From Bacteroides sp. (GTDB lineage Bacteria > Bacteroidota > Bacteroidia > Bacteroidales > Bacteroidaceae): a DNA stretch of 8,379 bases. The stretch is taken from the NCBI GenBank assembly GCA_019412865.1, contig DXOJ01000472.1, positions 1 through 8,379 of the forward strand, written 5' to 3'. Position numbers and translations under genes: made by a program. A model generated the notes under the pieces. That model saw only the letters and a program-made list of their open reading frames with translations. It was not told the DNA's origin and did no database searches. This document shows positions 6,512 through 8,379 of this stretch, piece by piece (within the stretch, counting starts at the first letter, position 1; each line of letters starts with the position of its first letter).

Positions 6512-7075
6512 ATGGACCATACCATATCAGGTTCATTTGAATCTATCTCCATTCAGCCTCTCCGGTTGGGGGAAATCGAAACACTCCGATTGATCCGCAA
6601 CAGGGAAGAGATCAGGGCATGCTTCTTTTGCTCTAGTATAATCTCTACTGAAGAACAGCAAACATGGTATGCTGGCTACTTGAAAGAGCCCAACGATTAC
6701 ATGTTTTCTATTTTTTCGAAAAAGACCGGGGATTGGATTGGGGCTGCTGCGCTATACAATGTCGATGAGGCCAAGGGCCAAGCGGAGTTCGGCAGACTTC
6801 TTATTACTCCCGACTGTAAGGAGCGGGGTTTGGGTAAAGCTACTGTGAGAGGGGTATGCTCCATCGGCTTTGCACAGCTCGGACTGGGTTCTATTTACCT
6901 TGAAGTATTCGAGGCCAATCGACCGGCCTTTACCTGCTACACTCATGTCGGTTTTCACACGGTGTGTCGATCTGAGAGGAACGGATACCAGACGCTTTTG
7001 ATGAAACTCAGCAGAGACTGTTTTAATCCCGCCAGCGCTTTGAGGAATAACAATGATTTCACTCCCCGTACGTAG
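6512..7075 (+). CDS. GNAT-family N-acyltransferase, probably acting on an amino sugar
   Basis: The 187-residue protein has the GNAT layout: LRLIRNREEIRACFF (25-39) in helix 1-2, TEEQQTWYAGYL (46-57), then IGAAALYNVDEAKGQAEFG (76-94) forming strands 2-4. The acetyl-CoA pyrophosphate loop TPDCKERGLGKAT (99-111) follows with an RxxGxG/A-like pattern, and IYLEVFEANRPAFTCYTHVGF (128-148) forms strand 5 and the terminal helix. This segment order resembles sugar N-acetyltransferases such as PseH and RimJ/RimL relatives, using acetyl-CoA or another acyl-CoA. Its position in a glycan operon with an aminotransferase suggests it acylates the new amino group of the nucleotide sugar. The acyl group cannot be told from sequence. 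Translation is well supported by AAGGAG (6499-6504), 7 bases before the ATG. The stop overlaps the next gene by 23 bases. A protein-acetylating role is less likely given the context. Confidence 0.8.
   Translation: MDHTISGSFESISIQPLRLGEIETLRLIRNREEIRACFFCSSIISTEEQQTWYAGYLKEPNDYMFSIFSKKTGDWIGAAALYNVDEAKGQAEFGRLLITPDCKERGLGKATVRGVCSIGFAQLGLGSIYLEVFEANRPAFTCYTHVGFHTVCRSERNGYQTLLMKLSRDCFNPASALRNNNDFTPRT
7042..7052 (+). promoter_or_regulatory. Ribosome binding site of the terminal glycosyltransferase gene
   Basis: GAGGAA (7042-7047) lies 5 bases before the ATG at 7053, inside the end of the acyltransferase gene. It supports this start, which makes a 23-base overlap in a different frame. Confidence 0.65.
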
Positions 7076-8379
7076 ATTTTTGGACGATCAGGAAATTTTT
7101 GCCTCGCCCGCCCGTCCCCAAAGTCCTTCAGTCAGTGTCATTCTGCCTGTCTACTGCCATAACGGGCCTCTGCTCGAACGTGCCATTTCCAGCGTACTGT
7201 CACAGGAGTTCACTGATTTTGAGCTGATTATTGTAGATGATGGGTCACGTGATGGAAGTTTTGATACTGCTATTCGATTTGCAAAACAAGATTGCCGCAT
7301 CGTGGTAATTCGCCACCAACTGAATTCCGGACTACCCGCTATCCGTGTGAACGAAGGTATTATGGCCAGTCGGGGAACATATATTGCCTATCAGTTTGAT
7401 GATGACGAATGGTTACCAAGTTGCCTTAGGGATCTTCATACGGAAATTAGCGGTCATAGTGAACCTTGTTTAGTGTACGGACAGACAATTCTATATAATT
7501 CTACCTCAAATCCTCCTCTTGCTGTGCGAACTTTAGGCGATAACCCATTTAATTATGGATTATTAAAAAACATGAATCGTATTGCAAATAATTCTGTAAT
7601 GCATCATCGTGTATTATGCGATATTGCAGGAATGTATGATCCACATATTTTACTGCGAAGATTTTGTGACTATGATTTATGGATGCGGTATGGTGATGTT
7701 GCAGAAATTATTAGTATTAATAAAGTGGTTTCGCACGCATTTATTCTGCAAGAAGGATCACTAGGGAAGAGTGTTCCTATTTCCAGTATGCTTATCGGTA
7801 GACGATATATGGAAACCCACAGGAACTCTGCTCTAACACCTAAAAATTTTTTAGATTATGATGTCACTACTATACCGGAAAAGAAATTTTCTTTTATAGA
7901 AAAAGATAGATTATATCGGACAGAAATATTTCCATTTTTGACACGGACAACGTATCTATTGGATATGCCAACTCAACAGATGATGTGTATTTCCCGACGA
8001 AATCCAAAATATCTTACCGTTCTGAAAGGTGATTACTCAACCGCTGTTGATGTAACTTTCCGTAATTTTTTATGTCGCATCTCCTACTTTCCATACACGT
8101 TTACCTTTCTGCGTGCCTCAGAATGGACATACCTTGTTGAGCATGCAACAAGTCTCTGTATACTGTATCGTGAAGTTTCTGTTGCCGGAACTCGAGCCTT
8201 GGACTATTGCCATCAGCAAGATATCCCCACAGCATATTGGATCGATGATAATATGTTTCGCTTTGGCGAGGATGGGGACGAGTTTGCCTATTTGAAGCAA
8301 GGTACTCCGGGATGGAATTGTCTATGCCAAAATATGGCAGGATGCGATCTGACTGTCAGTTATTCCTCTGTCATTTCCG
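7053..8379 (+). CDS. Large glycosyltransferase: GT-2 domain plus start of a second (GT-B-like) domain, 3' partial
   Basis: The frame from ATG 7053 is open to the window edge (442 codons, no stop). Residues 27-65 carry the GT-2 opening: VSVILPVY (27-34), AISSVLSQEF (44-53) and LIIVDDGS (58-65). Residues 115-121 (FDDDEWL) include the DxD metal and nucleotide-diphosphate site, and FCDYDLWMR (204-212) fits the acceptor/catalytic-base region. This domain ends near residue 260. The stretch 260-345 has no motif I recognise. Residues 357-442 then look like the first half of a GT-B enzyme, with an EW near 357, a hydrophobic strand ending in YWIDDNMF (395-402), and a later CDLTVSYSSVIS (431-442). The donor-binding half would lie beyond the window. 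Fused glycosyltransferases of this sort often add two successive sugars of a repeat unit or act as chain polymerases. Substrates are unknown. The GT-2 assignment is firm, the second domain is inferred. Confidence 0.85.
   Translation, partial: MISLPVRRFLDDQEIFASPARPQSPSVSVILPVYCHNGPLLERAISSVLSQEFTDFELIIVDDGSRDGSFDTAIRFAKQDCRIVVIRHQLNSGLPAIRVNEGIMASRGTYIAYQFDDDEWLPSCLRDLHTEISGHSEPCLVYGQTILYNSTSNPPLAVRTLGDNPFNYGLLKNMNRIANNSVMHHRVLCDIAGMYDPHILLRRFCDYDLWMRYGDVAEIISINKVVSHAFILQEGSLGKSVPISSMLIGRRYMETHRNSALTPKNFLDYDVTTIPEKKFSFIEKDRLYRTEIFPFLTRTTYLLDMPTQQMMCISRRNPKYLTVLKGDYSTAVDVTFRNFLCRISYFPYTFTFLRASEWTYLVEHATSLCILYREVSVAGTRALDYCHQQDIPTAYWIDDNMFRFGEDGDEFAYLKQGTPGWNCLCQNMAGCDLTVSYSSVIS

Noticed and set aside
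8113..8300. Two overlapping 60-codon open frames on opposite strands near the right end
   Set aside because: Both lie within the glycosyltransferase frame that is open from 7053 to the edge and which has clear domain motifs. The short frames have no recognisable motif or start signal.

Overview
The window is a continuous plus-strand block of surface-polysaccharide genes, best read as part of an O-antigen (LPS) or similar glycan cluster of a Gram-negative bacterium that exports its polymer through an ABC transporter (Wzm/Wzt type). The organism cannot be named from sequence alone. The protein sequences look proteobacterial (my impression leans towards Desulfovibrio-like relatives, weakly held), and base composition is mosaic, as is usual for horizontally shuffled glycan loci.

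Layout: positions 1-64 are AT-rich and probably hold the last codons of an upstream gene. Then come rfbB (65-1129), rfbA (1133-2026) and rfbC (2017-2565), which convert glucose-1-phosphate and dTTP to dTDP-4-keto-L-rhamnose. After a 66-base gap with a candidate promoter, a second tightly packed run follows: a DegT/DnrJ/EryC1-type PLP sugar aminotransferase (2632-3792), a GT-B glycosyltransferase (3764-4969), the transporter permease wzm (4966-5754), its ATPase wzt (5761-6510), a GNAT N-acyltransferase (6512-7075), and a large glycosyltransferase that starts at 7053 and runs off the right edge with no stop codon. That last gene has a GT-2 (GT-A fold) N-terminal domain and the beginning of what appears to be a GT-B domain. 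Most junctions overlap or lie within a few bases, so the genes are probably co-transcribed and translationally coupled. There is no intergenic stretch over 300 bases and no sign of tRNA, rRNA, CRISPR or insertion sequences.

How they may work together: RfbA and RfbB make dTDP-4-keto-6-deoxyglucose, and RfbC epimerises it at C3 and C5. The usual last rhamnose enzyme, the reductase RfbD/RmlD, is absent from the window, whereas an aminotransferase and an N-acyltransferase are present. The cluster may therefore make a 4-acylamino-4,6-dideoxyhexose instead of, or as well as, L-rhamnose. The glycosyltransferases would build the chain on a lipid carrier, and Wzm/Wzt would flip it. Wzt ends just after its nucleotide-binding domain and lacks the C-terminal carbohydrate-binding domain found in terminus-recognising systems.

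Points worth a second look are the possible unusual dTDP-amino-sugar, the two-domain glycosyltransferase and its apparent relationship to the 401-residue enzyme, the short Wzt, a G8 tract in the rfbA nucleotide-binding loop, and a long imperfect palindrome inside the GT-B gene.
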